Source: Polynucleobacter paludilacus | GTDB taxonomy: Bacteria > Pseudomonadota > Gammaproteobacteria > Burkholderiales > Burkholderiaceae | DNA length: 64,000 bases | Assembly (NCBI RefSeq): GCF_018687595.1 | Contig: NZ_CP061298.1 | Coordinates: forward strand, 930,001 to 994,000 | Direction of reading: 5' to 3' | In this document: positions 10,482 through 21,346 of the stretch, piece by piece | Numbering within the stretch: position 1 is the stretch's first letter | Layout: the number at the start of each line of letters is the position of its first letter | Notes under the pieces: generated by a model | Database searches by the model: none | What the model saw: only the letters and a program-made list of their open reading frames with translations | What the model was told of the DNA's origin: nothing | Position numbers and translations under genes: made by a program

Positions 10482-12938
10482 CTAGCGCAAGCGCGCGGCA
10501 CATTTTTTTTCTAAGGCGACTAGTAAACCGCTCATTGCAGCCTCAATTTGTACATCCTGTAATGTGTCCTCAGGATTGAGTAATGTAACGCGGAATGCCA
10601 AACTCTTTTCGTCTTCTGCCATTGATGCCGATCCTGCCTTGGGTCGGAACTCATCAAACAATTGAATCGATCGAACAAACTGTTGCTTGCTAGCTTGCAT
10701 TGCATCCAGCAGCGCCTGGGCTGCAATATTTTGCTTCACCACCACAGCCAAGTCACGTTGGACTGCAGGAAATTTACTGAGCTCTTCAGGCTGCGGAAGA
10801 CCAATATTACGTAAGGGCTCTAAGTCCAACTCGAATAATACTGGGGCCTGTGGCAACTCATAAGCCTGTTGTAAGCCAGGATGTAATTCGCCGATCCAAC
10901 CCAGAATGACTGGACCCTCAGCAGCGTGCAACATGACTTGCGCAGAACGTCCGGGGTGCAATGCAGGATGCTGAGCAGCTCCTGTAAGCAGGTGCAAGGG
11001 ATCAAAAACCCGCTCTAGATCGCCCTTCACGTCGAAGAAATCCACTAAGCGATTTGCATTGGCCCACTGTTCAGGAACAAAACTGCCATAGGCTAGACCG
11101 CCAATGCGTTGTGGCTGATCAAATCCAGCCACTTCGCCAGACTGCTCAGTGAAGCTGGCATTCCGCTTAAACACCCTACCCGTTTCAAACAGGCGAACTC
11201 GGGTTGCGCCGCGGTTGAGATTGGCTTTGAGATTATTTAGTAAGCCGCCCCATAAATTGCTGCGCATCACACCATACTGGCTTGCGATGGGATTAAGCAC
11301 TTTAATGAGAGCGGCATCGCTTGCACCTGCTAAGCGTTTTTCGCTATCAGCATCAATGAAACCAAAATTCACTGTCTCTTGATAGCCCTGAAGAGCAAAG
11401 CGCTGCCGTAATAAATGCACTGCCCGCTTTGCTTCAGGCTTAGCGCTCATTTTGAGGCTGGCTACTGGTGGATGGTCTGGGATATTTTCAAAACCATACA
11501 TGCGCGCTACTTCTTCGATTAAGTCTTCTTCGATCTCAATATCAAAGCGATAGCTCGGTGGTGTCACAACATAGACATCGCCAGCCTCGAGCTTGTAATC
11601 AAAATTCAAACTCTTAAATACATCACTCACAATTTGAGTTGTTAAGGGGATGCCGATGACCTTGGCAGCTCTCTCAAGACGCATCTTGACGGGCTTGCGC
11701 TCTGGAGTGGCTAAGACTTGATCATCAATTGGCCCAGCTTGTCCGCCGCACACTTCAATAATCAAGTTAGATAGATATTCGAGGCAATCAACGGTAGCTT
11801 GTGGATCCACTCCACGCTCAAAACGGTGGGCAGCGTCGGTACTAAAGTTGAAGCGACGTGCACGACCCTGAATGGCGTTAGGCTGCCAGTAGGCTGCTTC
11901 TACAAAAATATTGATGGTGTCATCAGTCACGGCGCAATGATTGCCACCCATGATCCCAGCCAACGCAAGCGGGCCATTTTGATCGGCAACAATACCAATA
12001 GGCAGCGCTTTGGAGTTATTGACGTCAGTCAGTTGAACTGTCTGACCATTGAGGAGTGCTAACTGTTCGCCCGTTTTGGCCCAGCGCACGATGATGTCCC
12101 CAGTAACTTTATCTAAATCAAATACATGGGTGGGCTGACCCATTTCGAGCATGACATAGTTAGAGAGATCTACCAAGGCAGAGATACTTCTTTGTCCTGC
12201 TCGGGCTAGGCGCTGCACAATCCAATCGGGCGTTTTGGCTTTTGCATTGACACCTTGAATAATACGACCAGCAAAGCGGCCACAAAGTTCTGTGTTCTCA
12301 ACGATGACTTTGCGTTGGTCTTTAATGGAAACCGGTACGGCTTTCCACTCAGGCTTTTTGAGTGCCGCTCCGGTAATTGCAGAAACTTCTCTTGCCATGC
12401 CTATTAAGGACAAGCAATCTGCTTTATTGGGCGTGAGTTTGATGATAAAAATCTGGTCGTCTAAATCCAGGTACTGTCGAATATCTTTACCCACTGGAGC
12501 ATCAGACGGGAGCTCCAAAATACCCTCATGATCCTCGCCTAGGCCAAGCTCTCTTCCAGAACACAACATGCCCTGGCTTTCTACGCCACGTAACTTACCC
12601 ACCTTAATCTGAAAAGGCTTTCCCCCGGCTTCGGCAGGAGGTAATTGCGCTCCAACTAAGGCGCAAGGAATTTTGATTCCGGCTCTTGCATTGGGTGCAC
12701 CACACACAATTTGTAATTCTTGGCCAGTACCGGCATTCACTTTGCAGACTCTTAAACGATCGGCATCCGGATGTTGTTCAGCAGACAGAATTTCAGCAAC
12801 AACGATCTGTGTAAATGAAGGCGCTACCGAGTGCTGCTCTTCAACCTCCAAACCCGCCATCGTCATGGCATGGCCAAGGGCTGCGCTATCAAGCTCAGGA
12901 TTAACGTACTGTCTTAGCCAGGATTCAGAAAATTGCAT
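10482..12938 (-). CDS. pheT: Phenylalanine--tRNA ligase beta subunit
   Basis: 818 aa, normal length. Order of domains: N-terminal core, tRNA-binding EMAPII-like OB fold (about 39-150, [22 protein letters not shown]), B3/4 editing domain ([11 protein letters not shown] and [10 protein letters not shown] region), B5 DNA-binding-like domain (about 410-480), the inactive synthetase-like core, and a C-terminal FDX-ACB anticodon-binding domain ([14 protein letters not shown]). Forms the alpha2-beta2 PheRS with PheS and edits mischarged Tyr-tRNA-Phe. Starts 14 bp after pheS. Confidence 0.97.
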   Translation of the reverse strand: MQFSESWLRQYVNPELDSAALGHAMTMAGLEVEEQHSVAPSFTQIVVAEILSAEQHPDADRLRVCKVNAGTGQELQIVCGAPNARAGIKIPCALVGAQLPPAEAGGKPFQIKVGKLRGVESQGMLCSGRELGLGEDHEGILELPSDAPVGKDIRQYLDLDDQIFIIKLTPNKADCLSLIGMAREVSAITGAALKKPEWKAVPVSIKDQRKVIVENTELCGRFAGRIIQGVNAKAKTPDWIVQRLARAGQRSISALVDLSNYVMLEMGQPTHVFDLDKVTGDIIVRWAKTGEQLALLNGQTVQLTDVNNSKALPIGIVADQNGPLALAGIMGGNHCAVTDDTINIFVEAAYWQPNAIQGRARRFNFSTDAAHRFERGVDPQATVDCLEYLSNLIIEVCGGQAGPIDDQVLATPERKPVKMRLERAAKVIGIPLTTQIVSDVFKSLNFDYKLEAGDVYVVTPPSYRFDIEIEEDLIEEVARMYGFENIPDHPPVASLKMSAKPEAKRAVHLLRQRFALQGYQETVNFGFIDADSEKRLAGASDAALIKVLNPIASQYGVMRSNLWGGLLNNLKANLNRGATRVRLFETGRVFKRNASFTEQSGEVAGFDQPQRIGGLAYGSFVPEQWANANRLVDFFDVKGDLERVFDPLHLLTGAAQHPALHPGRSAQVMLHAAEGPVILGWIGELHPGLQQAYELPQAPVLFELDLEPLRNIGLPQPEELSKFPAVQRDLAVVVKQNIAAQALLDAMQASKQQFVRSIQLFDEFRPKAGSASMAEDEKSLAFRVTLLNPEDTLQDVQIEAAMSGLLVALEKKCAARLR

Positions 12939-12952
12939 GCTATGTCCTGATA

Positions 12953-13999
12953 TTAAGCGGGGAACTGTTCCAGAAAACGCAAATCGTTTTCAAAGAAAAG
13001 ACGTAAGTCATCAATGCCATAGCGCAACATCGTCAGACGCTCTAAACCGGAGCCAAAAGCAAAGCCGGTATAGCGTTCAGGGTCAATACCCATATTGCGC
13101 AGCACATTCGGATGCACTTGTCCTGCGCCTGAGATCTCCAACCAGCGTCCGGCGAGCTTGCCGCTACCAAAGGCCATATCGATCTCTGCGGAAGGCTCGG
13201 TGAAAGGAAAATAGGAGGGGCGGAAACGCACTTGCAATGCATTGGTTTCAAAAAAGGTTCTCAAGAAATCGGTATAGACACCTTTAAGATCTGCAAAAGA
13301 AACGCTTTCGGCAATCCATAAGCCTTCTACCTGATGAAACATTGGCGAATGGGTTGCATCACTATCAACGCGATACGTTCTGCCGGGAGCGATTACCTTA
13401 ATCGGAGGCATCACATCAGCATTAGCATATTTTTTGACATGCTCACTTGCATAGCGAACTTGAATTGGACTGGTATGGGTGCGCAATAACAAGGGCTTAC
13501 CTTGCTCATCTTGCCCATCAATATAAAAGGTATCTTGCATGGAACGTGCAGGATGATTTTCAGGGCTATTGAGAGCAGTGAAATTAAACCAATCGGTTTC
13601 AATTTCAGGACCATCAGCGACATCAAATCCAATCGAGCGGAAGATCTCTTCCACTCTTTCCCAAGTTCGCATCACAGGGTGCAAACTACCAACAGCTTGA
13701 CCGCGACCGGGCAAGGAAACATCAATTGACTCGGCAGCTAAGCGTTGTTGCAAAACGCCATCAGCTAATGCTTGGCGTCGCGCCTGCAGGGCTTCCTCTA
13801 CTTGAGTCTTGACTTGATTAATTTGGGCGCCAGCACTCTTGCGCTCTTCAGGCGACATTCCACCAAGCGCTTTGAGACGCTCAGTGAGAACACCTGATTT
13901 ACCGAGATACCTGGCTTTCGCGTCCTCTAGAGCTGCCGCATCGGCAGCTCCGAGGAAATCACGTTTGGCATCCTCGACAATGTGGTCGAGAGAAACCAT
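12953..13999 (-). CDS. pheS: Phenylalanine--tRNA ligase alpha subunit
   Basis: 348 aa. N-terminal coiled coil (about 1-90) that binds tRNA-Phe, then the class II catalytic core with motif 2 [12 protein letters not shown] and motif 3 [18 protein letters not shown]. The Phe pocket sequence [14 protein letters not shown] is intact. Catalytic partner of PheT in the cytoplasm. It lies 26 bp downstream of rplT, within the translation operon. Confidence 0.97.
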   Translation of the reverse strand: MVSLDHIVEDAKRDFLGAADAAALEDAKARYLGKSGVLTERLKALGGMSPEERKSAGAQINQVKTQVEEALQARRQALADGVLQQRLAAESIDVSLPGRGQAVGSLHPVMRTWERVEEIFRSIGFDVADGPEIETDWFNFTALNSPENHPARSMQDTFYIDGQDEQGKPLLLRTHTSPIQVRYASEHVKKYANADVMPPIKVIAPGRTYRVDSDATHSPMFHQVEGLWIAESVSFADLKGVYTDFLRTFFETNALQVRFRPSYFPFTEPSAEIDMAFGSGKLAGRWLEISGAGQVHPNVLRNMGIDPERYTGFAFGSGLERLTMLRYGIDDLRLFFENDLRFLEQFPA

Positions 14000-14025
14000 T
14001 TCGGCTGAATTCTTTTAGTAAAGAA

Positions 14026-14391
14026 TTAAGCAGCAGCGCTGACTACGGATTTAATCCGAGTAACTAAAGCAGCAAAAGCCGCTTTGTCAGCAATGGCCAT
14101 ATCGGAAAGCACTTTACGATCGAGATCGATAGACGCTTTCTTCATACCATTCATGAATACGCTGTAGTTCATACCATGCTCACGCACAGCTGCATTGATA
14201 CGGGCGATCCACAAAGCGCGGAATACCCGTTTCTTATTGCGACGGTCACGATATGCATATTGACCAGCACGCATAACCGCTTGCTTAGCAATACGGAATA
14301 CGTTTTTACGACGACCACGATAGCCTGTTGCGGCATCAGTGATTTTTTTATGACGGGCTCTTGCAGTAACCCCACGTTTGACTCTTGGCAT
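14026..14391 (-). CDS. rplT: Ribosomal protein bL20
   Basis: 121 aa, basic. Begins [17 protein letters not shown] and contains the family block [32 protein letters not shown] and [14 protein letters not shown]. Binds 23S rRNA early in 50S assembly. 25 bp downstream of rpmI, which it usually co-regulates by translational feedback in other bacteria. Confidence 0.98.
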   Translation of the reverse strand: MPRVKRGVTARARHKKITDAATGYRGRRKNVFRIAKQAVMRAGQYAYRDRRNKKRVFRALWIARINAAVREHGMNYSVFMNGMKKASIDLDRKVLSDMAIADKAAFAALVTRIKSVVSAAA

Positions 14392-14416
14392 TGAATTCTC
14401 CTAATCTAGTCTGAGG

Positions 14417-14614
14417 TTAAGCGTAAGGAAGCATGGAGCGAATTGACTTAACGTCAGCTTTCGCAACTTCGGTGGAACCACGCAAATGACGCTTGCTCTT
14501 GGTGGTCTTCTTGGTCAGGATGTGGCGTTTGAAAGCCTGTCCTCGTTTAATCGATCCGCCTGCGCGAACCGTGAAGCGCTTTTTAGCGCTACTCTTGCTC
14601 TTCATCTTGGGCAT
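14417..14614 (-). CDS. rpmI: Ribosomal protein bL35
   Basis: 65 aa from the ATG giving [15 protein letters not shown] start 5 codons upstream (14629, MKGCF...) is also in frame but would add residues not seen in the family, and the GGGGTG of that stretch serves as the Shine-Dalgarno. Typical L35 sequence: [20 protein letters not shown] and a basic C-terminus. 103 bp after infC. Confidence 0.96.
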   Translation of the reverse strand: MPKMKSKSSAKKRFTVRAGGSIKRGQAFKRHILTKKTTKSKRHLRGSTEVAKADVKSIRSMLPYA

Positions 14615-14717
14615 AAAGCACCCCTTCATATTTTGCGCAACATAGGTGGTAACCGACGGTTACTCTTCCTGTACCCAGAAGCACATCACTACCTAAACCA
14701 CAAGTTGCAATAACTTG

Positions 14718-15242
14718 TTACTTAGCCTTACGATTGGGAGCCAGCACCATTACCATCTGCCGACCCTCCATCTTTGGAAACTGTTCGACTTGACCAAACT
14801 CAGCAAGGTCTAACTTCAAACGCTCCAACATTCTGGCTCCGATTTCTTGATGGGCCATTTCACGACCCCGAAACCGCAGCGTAATCTTTGTCTTATCGCC
14901 ATCTTCCAAAAAGCGGATTAGGTTACGTAGCTTCACACCATAGTCACCATCATCTGTGCCGGGACGGAATTTGACTTCCTTCACCTGAATCACTTTTTGC
15001 TTCAGCTTGGCTTCATGCTGACGCTTGGCTTCTTGGTACTTGAATTTGCCAAAGTCCATGATCCGGACTACTGGGGGTTCAGCTGTCGGAGCAATTTCCA
15101 CCAAATCGGTTTCTTTCTCTTCTGCTAAAGCCAGGGCTTCACTCAACTTAACTACACCGATGGCTTCACCATCGATTCCAATCAAACGCACTTCAGGAGC
15201 AGTTATTTCCCGGTTAATGCGCTGCAATTTTTCAGTAGCGAT
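14718..15242 (-). CDS. infC: Translation initiation factor IF-3, probable ATC start
   Basis: About 174 aa. IF-3 prevents premature 30S-50S joining and rejects non-canonical start codons. Visible: N-domain [19 protein letters not shown], linker rich in K, and C-domain [20 protein letters not shown] and [13 protein letters not shown]. Conventional starts give only MQRINREI from an internal TTG at 15227. Five codons upstream an ATC (15240-15242) gives (M)[12 protein letters not shown], and GAGGA sits 8-9 nt before it (15251-15256). IF-3 genes classically use AUU/AUC and are autoregulated through it. The thrS stop is 41 bp upstream. Confidence 0.93.
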   Translation of the reverse strand: MATEKLQRINREITAPEVRLIGIDGEAIGVVKLSEALALAEEKETDLVEIAPTAEPPVVRIMDFGKFKYQEAKRQHEAKLKQKVIQVKEVKFRPGTDDGDYGVKLRNLIRFLEDGDKTKITLRFRGREMAHQEIGARMLERLKLDLAEFGQVEQFPKMEGRQMVMVLAPNRKAK

Positions 15243-15283
15243 CTTCTAATTCCTCTAAAAAAACAATAAAAACCGTCTCACCC

Positions 15284-17206
15284 CTAGCTAGGCTCGGGTC
15301 CGACTTTCTGGGATATATCCTGCTGGAGTCGGGCAACGAAGGCATCAAGAGGCATTACGCCTAAATCCACTCCGCCACGGGCACGAACGGCCACCGTATT
15401 ACTTTCACGCTCTTTATCGCCAACAACAAGCAAAAATGGGAGCTTCTGTAATGCGTGCTCGCGTATTTTATACGTAATTTTCTCATTTCGCAAATCTGAT
15501 TCAACTCTAAACCCTTGTTTTTTCAGAGATTGCTGGACTTCTTTGGCATAAGCGGCTGAATTTTCCGAGATATTGAGGACTACAGCTTGGGTCGGCGCAA
15601 GCCAAACTGGCATGTTTCCAGCATGGTTTTCGATCAAAATCCCGATAAAACGCTCTAAAGAGCCCACAATGGCGCGATGCAACATGACTGGCGTCTTTCG
15701 ACTGTTGTCTTCTGCAACATATTCGGCCCCTAAACGGGCTGGCATTGAGAAATCTACCTGAATCGTGCCACATTGCCAGGTTCTGCCGATCGAGTCTTTG
15801 AGGTGATATTCAATCTTCGGGCCATAAAAAGCCCCTTCGCCCGGCAATTCTTCCCATTCTTGGCCTGATGCTTTCAAGGCACCGCGCAATGCTGCCTCAG
15901 CTTTGTCCCAAATCGCATCATCACCTACCCGTTTTACTGGACGCAATGCCAGCTTGACAGCAACCTCACTAAAACCAAAATCCTGATACACATGACGCAC
16001 TGCTTTATCAAAAGCAGCTACTTCTGACTGAATCTGATCTTCGGTACAGAAAATATGACCATCATCTTGGGTAAACCCGCGCACGCGCATCAAGCCATGC
16101 AATGCGCCCGATGGCTCATTGCGATGACATTGTCCAAACTCGCCGTAACGTAATGGCAACTCGCGATAGCTATGTAAGCCAGCATTAAAGATTTGGACAT
16201 GACCCGGACAGTTCATGGGCTTTAATGCATAAACCCGATTCTCTGACTCGGTGGTGAACATATTCTCTTTGTAGTTGTCCCAGTGGCCCGATTTTTCCCA
16301 GAGGCCACGGTCCAAAATTTGAGGTGCTTTGACTTCTTGATAACCTTCTTGCTGATATACGCGACGCATGTACTGTTCAACTTCTTGCCAAATTGACCAA
16401 CCCTTGGGGTGCCAAAAGATCAGGCCCGGGGCCTCTTCTTGGAAATGGAATAAATCGAGCAACTTGCCTAAGCGACGATGATCACGCTTCTCAGCGTCTT
16501 CCAACATATGGAGATACTGGTCTTGGTCTTCTTTCTTGAGCCAAGCCGTACCGTAGATCCGCTGCAACATTTCATTCTTGCTATCACCACGCCAGTAAGC
16601 GCCGGCGAGCTTCATCAGCTTAAAGACTTTAAGCTTACCTGTCGATGGTACATGGGGACCACGGCATAAGTCAGTGAACTTCCCTTCGGTATAGAGCGAA
16701 ACATCTTCACCCTGCGGAATACTACTAATAATTTCGGCTTTGTAATGCTCGCCCTGATCTTTAAAGAATTTCACTGCTTCATCACGAGGCAATACTTGAC
16801 GAACAACCGGCTCATCTTTTTTAGCCAACTCCGCCATCTTTTTCTCTAGCGCAACAAGATCGTCTGGCGTAAATGGGCGGTGATAAGAGAAGTCATAGTA
16901 AAAACCGTTATCGACTACTGGGCCAATCGTGACCTGAGCTTCTGGAAACAGTTCTTTAACAGCGTAAGCCAATAAGTGAGCAGTCGAATGACGCACGATC
17001 TCGAGTGCTTCAGGACTTTTGTCCGTCACGATCGCTAATTGAGCATCTTGATCAATGAGATGACTTAAGTCAACCATCTTCCCATCAACGATTCCACCTA
17101 GCGCTGCCTTGGCGAGACCGCTTCCAATGCTCTGCGCGACATCAGCCACGCGCACTGCGTTCTCAAACTCGCGCTTCGATCCATCAGGAAGAGTAACTAC
17201 AACCAT
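15284..17206 (-). CDS. thrS: Threonine--tRNA ligase
   Basis: 640 aa. N-terminal TGS domain (about 1-62), editing domain with the [16 protein letters not shown] zinc/editing site, then a class II core with [24 protein letters not shown] and C-terminal [19 protein letters not shown], and an anticodon-binding domain (about 535-636). Charges tRNA-Thr and deacylates Ser-tRNA-Thr. First gene of the thrS-infC-rpmI-rplT-pheST-ihfA-merR cluster. A hairpin with T-run lies 43 bp upstream of its ATG. Confidence 0.97.
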   Translation of the reverse strand: MVVVTLPDGSKREFENAVRVADVAQSIGSGLAKAALGGIVDGKMVDLSHLIDQDAQLAIVTDKSPEALEIVRHSTAHLLAYAVKELFPEAQVTIGPVVDNGFYYDFSYHRPFTPDDLVALEKKMAELAKKDEPVVRQVLPRDEAVKFFKDQGEHYKAEIISSIPQGEDVSLYTEGKFTDLCRGPHVPSTGKLKVFKLMKLAGAYWRGDSKNEMLQRIYGTAWLKKEDQDQYLHMLEDAEKRDHRRLGKLLDLFHFQEEAPGLIFWHPKGWSIWQEVEQYMRRVYQQEGYQEVKAPQILDRGLWEKSGHWDNYKENMFTTESENRVYALKPMNCPGHVQIFNAGLHSYRELPLRYGEFGQCHRNEPSGALHGLMRVRGFTQDDGHIFCTEDQIQSEVAAFDKAVRHVYQDFGFSEVAVKLALRPVKRVGDDAIWDKAEAALRGALKASGQEWEELPGEGAFYGPKIEYHLKDSIGRTWQCGTIQVDFSMPARLGAEYVAEDNSRKTPVMLHRAIVGSLERFIGILIENHAGNMPVWLAPTQAVVLNISENSAAYAKEVQQSLKKQGFRVESDLRNEKITYKIREHALQKLPFLLVVGDKERESNTVAVRARGGVDLGVMPLDAFVARLQQDISQKVGPEPS

Positions 17207-17249
17207 AACAACTCCGTAACATGTGCTTTGCTACAAATGCTTACAGACC

Positions 17250-17285
17250 AAAAATAAAGCGCGGTCGCTTTTTGGCAACCGCGCT
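17250..17285 (-). terminator. Hairpin terminator between tRNA-Val and thrS (or thrS leader attenuator)
   Basis: On the minus strand AGCGCGGT, a 12-nt loop, ACCGCGCT, then TTATTTTT. It ends transcription of tRNA-Val or acts as an attenuator of thrS, whose ATG is 43 bp further on. No alternative antiterminator pairing was worked out. Confidence 0.75.
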
Positions 17286-17301
17286 CTGGGTCTAAATTCG
17301 T

Positions 17302-17378
17302 TGGTAGGCTCGATTGGACTCGAACCAACGACCCCCACCATGTCAAGGTGGTGCTCTAACCAGCTGAGCTACGAGCCT
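17302..17378 (-). tRNA. tRNA-Val(GAC)
   Basis: Acceptor AGGCTCG/CGAGCCT, D-arm GCTC AGCTGGTTA GAGC, anticodon stem CCACC/GGTGG with loop TTGACAT giving anticodon GAC, T-arm GGTTCGAGTCC, and encoded CCA. 18 bp downstream of relA. Confidence 0.96.
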
Positions 17379-17396
17379 AAATAAAACAAGAGTTTA

Positions 17397-19370
17397 TCAC
17401 CGGCGGCGTACCAACGTGACTCCTTTGAGCTCTTCTAGGCTGTTTTGCACCAGGCGCAAGGTCTCTGAGTCTTTCACTTCAACGGTAAATAAGATCTGTG
17501 CAAGCCCTTTGCGAACTGATTTGCGCAAGTCGATGACATGAATACCCTGTCTGGTCAGGACCTCAAATAACTCGCGCATGAGCTCTGGGCGATCTAGAGC
17601 GCTCACCGCCACATCTGCAGGAAAAAGCCGTTTCTCATGGTCTTTGCCTTCACCCGTAGTACCAGCATTCCAAGCGGTCTGAATCACACGTTCAGGAGCG
17701 CGCTCCAATAGTCCTCGAAAGGTTTTGCAGGAGCGACGGTGAATCGACACCCCTCTGCCCTGCGTCACAAATCCTGCAATCGCATCCGGTGGAACAGGCC
17801 GACAGCAACGCGCCAACTGGGTGAGAAGAGAGTCGACACCCACCACCAATACATCACTAGTATGACCCGATTTACGAGTGCTTTGACGCAGGACAATATC
17901 CACTTCAGGGGTGGCGGGCTTTGTCTCTAATTTATGGTGATCAGTCTTATCAGGCGCTTTTTCAGTTTGCTCATCATCCAGGGCATTGAACCAAGCTCGC
18001 ACACGCGTTCGTGCTCGCTGTGAACGGAGGTAGTGACGATCTGGGCTAATCCAATCGCGTGATGGGCCACCATGCTTCACAGCAATAATTTCAATGGTTT
18101 GGCCATTTTGTAGTGGAGTATCCAGCGGCACCATCGCACCATCAACTCGAGCGCCTCGACAACGGTGCCCCAAATCAGTATGCACAGCATAGGCAAAATC
18201 GATCGGGGATGAGCCCTTTTCTAAAGCAATCACCTTACCCAAAGGCGTAAGTACATAAATATGATCGTCAATCTCGTGATGCTTCAACTGATCCCAAGCA
18301 TCTTCTTTCCATGAGATTAGCTGTCTTGCCCAAGCAATTTGTCTTTCGTACTCCGCTGCAGCGCTATGCGTCCCCGTCTGCTGACCTGCTTGATAAGTAC
18401 CTTCTTTGTAGCGCCAATGGGCTGCTAAACCATACTCAGCCTGCTGATGCATCTCATGAGTACGAATCTGTATTTCAAATGCAGTGCCATCCTCATCCAT
18501 CACCACTGTGTGCAAAGACTGATAACCGTTCGGCTTGGGGCGAGCAATATAGTCATCAAACTCCTTAGGCACGGGCTGCCAGATGTTGTGCACTAAGCCT
18601 AAGCTGGCGTAGCAAGATTTGACGTCCGGCACCAGAATCCGAAATGCCCGCACGTCATACAGATTGGCAAAGTCGAGTGACTTACCCTGCATCTTTTTCC
18701 AGATACTGTATATGTGCTTAGGGCGTCCATAGACATCCGCCTCAATATGGGATGTACTAAGCTCATCCTGAAGTTGCTTGACGATTTGCGCAATGAAAAC
18801 CTCTCGCTCATGACGCTTGGCATCGAGCATCTTGGCGATATCTCGATATGTGCTTCCAGAGGATGCTCTAAAAGCCAGATCTTCCATCTCCCACTTCATT
18901 TGCCAAATACCCAGACGATTGGCAAGCGAAGCATCGATATTCAGAATTTCTTGAGCCCAAGCTTCGGGCATGGTGATCTTTTCTTGCGTGACCCAACGGA
19001 GAGTTTGTAAACGGGATGCTAGGTACAGCAGTACCACTCGCAGGTCGTCCCCGAAAGCTAGCAACATCTTGCGCAGCATCTCTTCCTGACCGGAAATACT
19101 CAAGCCGCCATCTGCACGCAATAATTTAGCCTGGGCCTGACGTAGGCCTCGATAACCAATAATCAACTTCGCCGACTCTTCGCCGATTAATTTAATCAGC
19201 GCCTCTTTACCATGCGTTCGCCCAATATGGCTTGCTGCAGTTAAGGTGGCTTCATCTAAATGTAAGGTTTGCAGAATCTGCAAAACACCAGCCGAATGTT
19301 GCTCGGTTGGTTCGCCATACCAAGCGTCTATGAATAATGGTTTTGTACTAGGACTAGGGGCATTTGCCAT
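17397..19370 (-). CDS. relA: RelA/SpoT-family (p)ppGpp synthetase, RelA-like
   Basis: 657 aa. The N-terminal hydrolase-like region (about 35-190) lacks the HD metal-binding signature (ASHIGRTHGKEAL), so hydrolysis is probably lost. The synthetase domain has YGRPKHIYSIWKKMQ, LYDVRAFRILV and KEFDDYIARPKPNGYQSLHTVV; the acidic EFDD matches the RelA type rather than the basic RFKD of SpoT. TGS (about 375-435), a zinc-finger-like CCRPVPPDAI region and a C-terminal ACT domain follow. Makes (p)ppGpp at starved ribosomes. 12 bp downstream of the CDF-hydrolase gene. Confidence 0.93.
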   Translation of the reverse strand: MANAPSPSTKPLFIDAWYGEPTEQHSAGVLQILQTLHLDEATLTAASHIGRTHGKEALIKLIGEESAKLIIGYRGLRQAQAKLLRADGGLSISGQEEMLRKMLLAFGDDLRVVLLYLASRLQTLRWVTQEKITMPEAWAQEILNIDASLANRLGIWQMKWEMEDLAFRASSGSTYRDIAKMLDAKRHEREVFIAQIVKQLQDELSTSHIEADVYGRPKHIYSIWKKMQGKSLDFANLYDVRAFRILVPDVKSCYASLGLVHNIWQPVPKEFDDYIARPKPNGYQSLHTVVMDEDGTAFEIQIRTHEMHQQAEYGLAAHWRYKEGTYQAGQQTGTHSAAAEYERQIAWARQLISWKEDAWDQLKHHEIDDHIYVLTPLGKVIALEKGSSPIDFAYAVHTDLGHRCRGARVDGAMVPLDTPLQNGQTIEIIAVKHGGPSRDWISPDRHYLRSQRARTRVRAWFNALDDEQTEKAPDKTDHHKLETKPATPEVDIVLRQSTRKSGHTSDVLVVGVDSLLTQLARCCRPVPPDAIAGFVTQGRGVSIHRRSCKTFRGLLERAPERVIQTAWNAGTTGEGKDHEKRLFPADVAVSALDRPELMRELFEVLTRQGIHVIDLRKSVRKGLAQILFTVEVKDSETLRLVQNSLEELKGVTLVRRR

Positions 19371-19382
19371 TCATACATTTAA

Positions 19383-21311
19383 TCACGAACTGAAAAATTC
19401 TTTGGCAAGGGCAATCTGTTCGGGCTTGATGAAGGCTGGCGCATGGCCTACATGCGGTATCTCAATACTTCTCGCGTAAGGATTCACCTTGCACATCTTT
19501 GCCACCGTTGCAGCAGATAACAAGTCTGAGTCTCCGCCACGCACAATCAGCATCGGAATATGAATTTGCTTGAAGGTATGCCACATCGCCATCTCACCCG
19601 CTTTAGCCATCATAGGATTTACTGAGGTGAACGGCACAGCAATATTAGGGTCGTAATGTAAACCCCAAACCCCATCTTTTTCTTCCAACTGAGGGCCGTT
19701 TAATGTTTCCCACTCTTCGGGCGTGTGATCCCCAAAGGTTGCACAAATCCGATTCAGCGCTTCTAGAGCTTCTGCACGACTCTTAAATGCAAAAGGTTTA
19801 CCGACATAGGAACTTAAGCGCTCAATTGCAGCGGGCTCAATCAGCGGCCCAACATCATTGATGATCATGCGACGTATCGGTGAGTTGGGTAAGGCGGCAA
19901 AGACTATCCCAATCAGACCCCCCATCGAGGTTCCGATCCAATCGACTTGATTAACGCCTAAATGGGCGACCAAGGTTTTCATATCAGATACATACTGAGG
20001 CACTGAATACATGATGGGATTGTTTAAGCGGTCTGAGTCCCCTCTACCAACCACATCAGGACAAACAACATAGTACTGATCACAAAGCGCCTTCGCCAAG
20101 CTTGCAAAGTCACTGCCCCTGCGGCTCAGGCCATGGGCGCAAATCAGGACTCGAGCATTTTTAGGATCACCCCAGGCGTGATAAGCCATACGGTGCTTAC
20201 CTTCGCCACTGCGACAAACCACATAATGAGTAATAGGATGCATCTCAGATTCTTTCGGGTTTGATGCATCAAGCATTGGAGCAGCTTCGGGCACTATCTC
20301 AGGATGATGATCGTGATTTGGATCTTCACCTAAAGATTGCGTCTCTTCGGGCTGCAAGGTCACATGGTCAATACCATGTTTTGAGAACAACATATCATGA
20401 ATTCGTGACATTGTTTGTGGCCACTCCTTCATCATCTCTACTTCAATATGGCCGATCAAGGCGGGGAAGCTGGGTGTCATCTCCCAAATGTGCAAGTCAT
20501 GCACTGCAACCACACCGGGAACGGCTTTGAGATCACTACCCACTTGCAAGTAATCAATATGCGGCGGCACGCCTTCCATCAAAAAGTGATAGGACTCATG
20601 CAAGATGGAGAAGGTAGATTTCAGAATCAATACAGACACCAAGATCGAGAGTAGCGAGTCAATCGGCATCCAGCCGGTGTACTGGATCACCAAGCCGGCA
20701 ACCAAGGCGGCAACCGAACCCAATAAATCACCCATTACATGTAATAGCGCTGCACGGGTATTCACGCTCTTTTGATCTTTAGAAAGCACCCAAGCAACCA
20801 CAACATTCATCAGCAGGCCTAATGCCGCAACAATGGTGACAGTCATACCATCCACAATATGCGGTGTGAAGAAACGGGTAATGGCTTCAAAGACGATCCA
20901 TGCAACTAATGCCAACATCGTAATCCCATTGACAAAAGCAGCAAGGGCCTCTGCTCTTCCAAAACCAAAGGAATGTTTAGGCGATGGTGGGCGACGTGCA
21001 ATCATCTGCGCTAAAACAGCCAAGCCCAATGAAGCTGCATCCGTCACCATATGACCAGCATCTGAAATCAGGGCTAAAGAATTCGAGAGATAAGATGCAA
21101 TCATCTCGACTACTGAAAAGCTGAGGGTCAGAATTAAAGCAACAATGAGTAGATTCTGATTAGAGATTTCTTTGGTATGAGAATGTTTTGCATCACCCTT
21201 TTTGTGGGCATGCAACTCATGTGCCTCTCCATCACTCAGATGGCTAGCTGAGTGACTGTGCCCGTGATGATGTGAGCGCTGATGGTGATGGTGAGAATGG
21301 GATCCTGACAT
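19383..21311 (-). CDS. Fusion: CDF zinc/cation efflux transporter + alpha/beta hydrolase
   Basis: 642 aa with no internal stop. Residues 1-50 are His-rich (metal-sensing or chaperoning tail). Residues about 50-330 are a cation diffusion facilitator: six membrane segments, transport site residues H87/D91 in SDAGHMVTD and H191/D195 in HVMGD (the HD-HD set typical of zinc), and a cytoplasmic domain with AVHDLHIWEM. Residues about 357-642 are an alpha/beta hydrolase with oxyanion-side AHGLSRRGSD, nucleophile elbow GTSMGG (S462), acid near D594/D596 in RGGDSDLL and H623 in HVGHAP. The ends lie inside one frame joined by a second His/Glu-rich linker (NHDHHPE). An internal ATG at M357 could also yield the hydrolase alone. 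I know of no standard two-domain family with this order. Confidence 0.85.
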   Translation of the reverse strand: MSGSHSHHHHQRSHHHGHSHSASHLSDGEAHELHAHKKGDAKHSHTKEISNQNLLIVALILTLSFSVVEMIASYLSNSLALISDAGHMVTDAASLGLAVLAQMIARRPPSPKHSFGFGRAEALAAFVNGITMLALVAWIVFEAITRFFTPHIVDGMTVTIVAALGLLMNVVVAWVLSKDQKSVNTRAALLHVMGDLLGSVAALVAGLVIQYTGWMPIDSLLSILVSVLILKSTFSILHESYHFLMEGVPPHIDYLQVGSDLKAVPGVVAVHDLHIWEMTPSFPALIGHIEVEMMKEWPQTMSRIHDMLFSKHGIDHVTLQPEETQSLGEDPNHDHHPEIVPEAAPMLDASNPKESEMHPITHYVVCRSGEGKHRMAYHAWGDPKNARVLICAHGLSRRGSDFASLAKALCDQYYVVCPDVVGRGDSDRLNNPIMYSVPQYVSDMKTLVAHLGVNQVDWIGTSMGGLIGIVFAALPNSPIRRMIINDVGPLIEPAAIERLSSYVGKPFAFKSRAEALEALNRICATFGDHTPEEWETLNGPQLEEKDGVWGLHYDPNIAVPFTSVNPMMAKAGEMAMWHTFKQIHIPMLIVRGGDSDLLSAATVAKMCKVNPYARSIEIPHVGHAPAFIKPEQIALAKEFFSS

Positions 21312-21346
21312 AGGTATCCCATTATTTCATCATCTAGTGTGACAGT

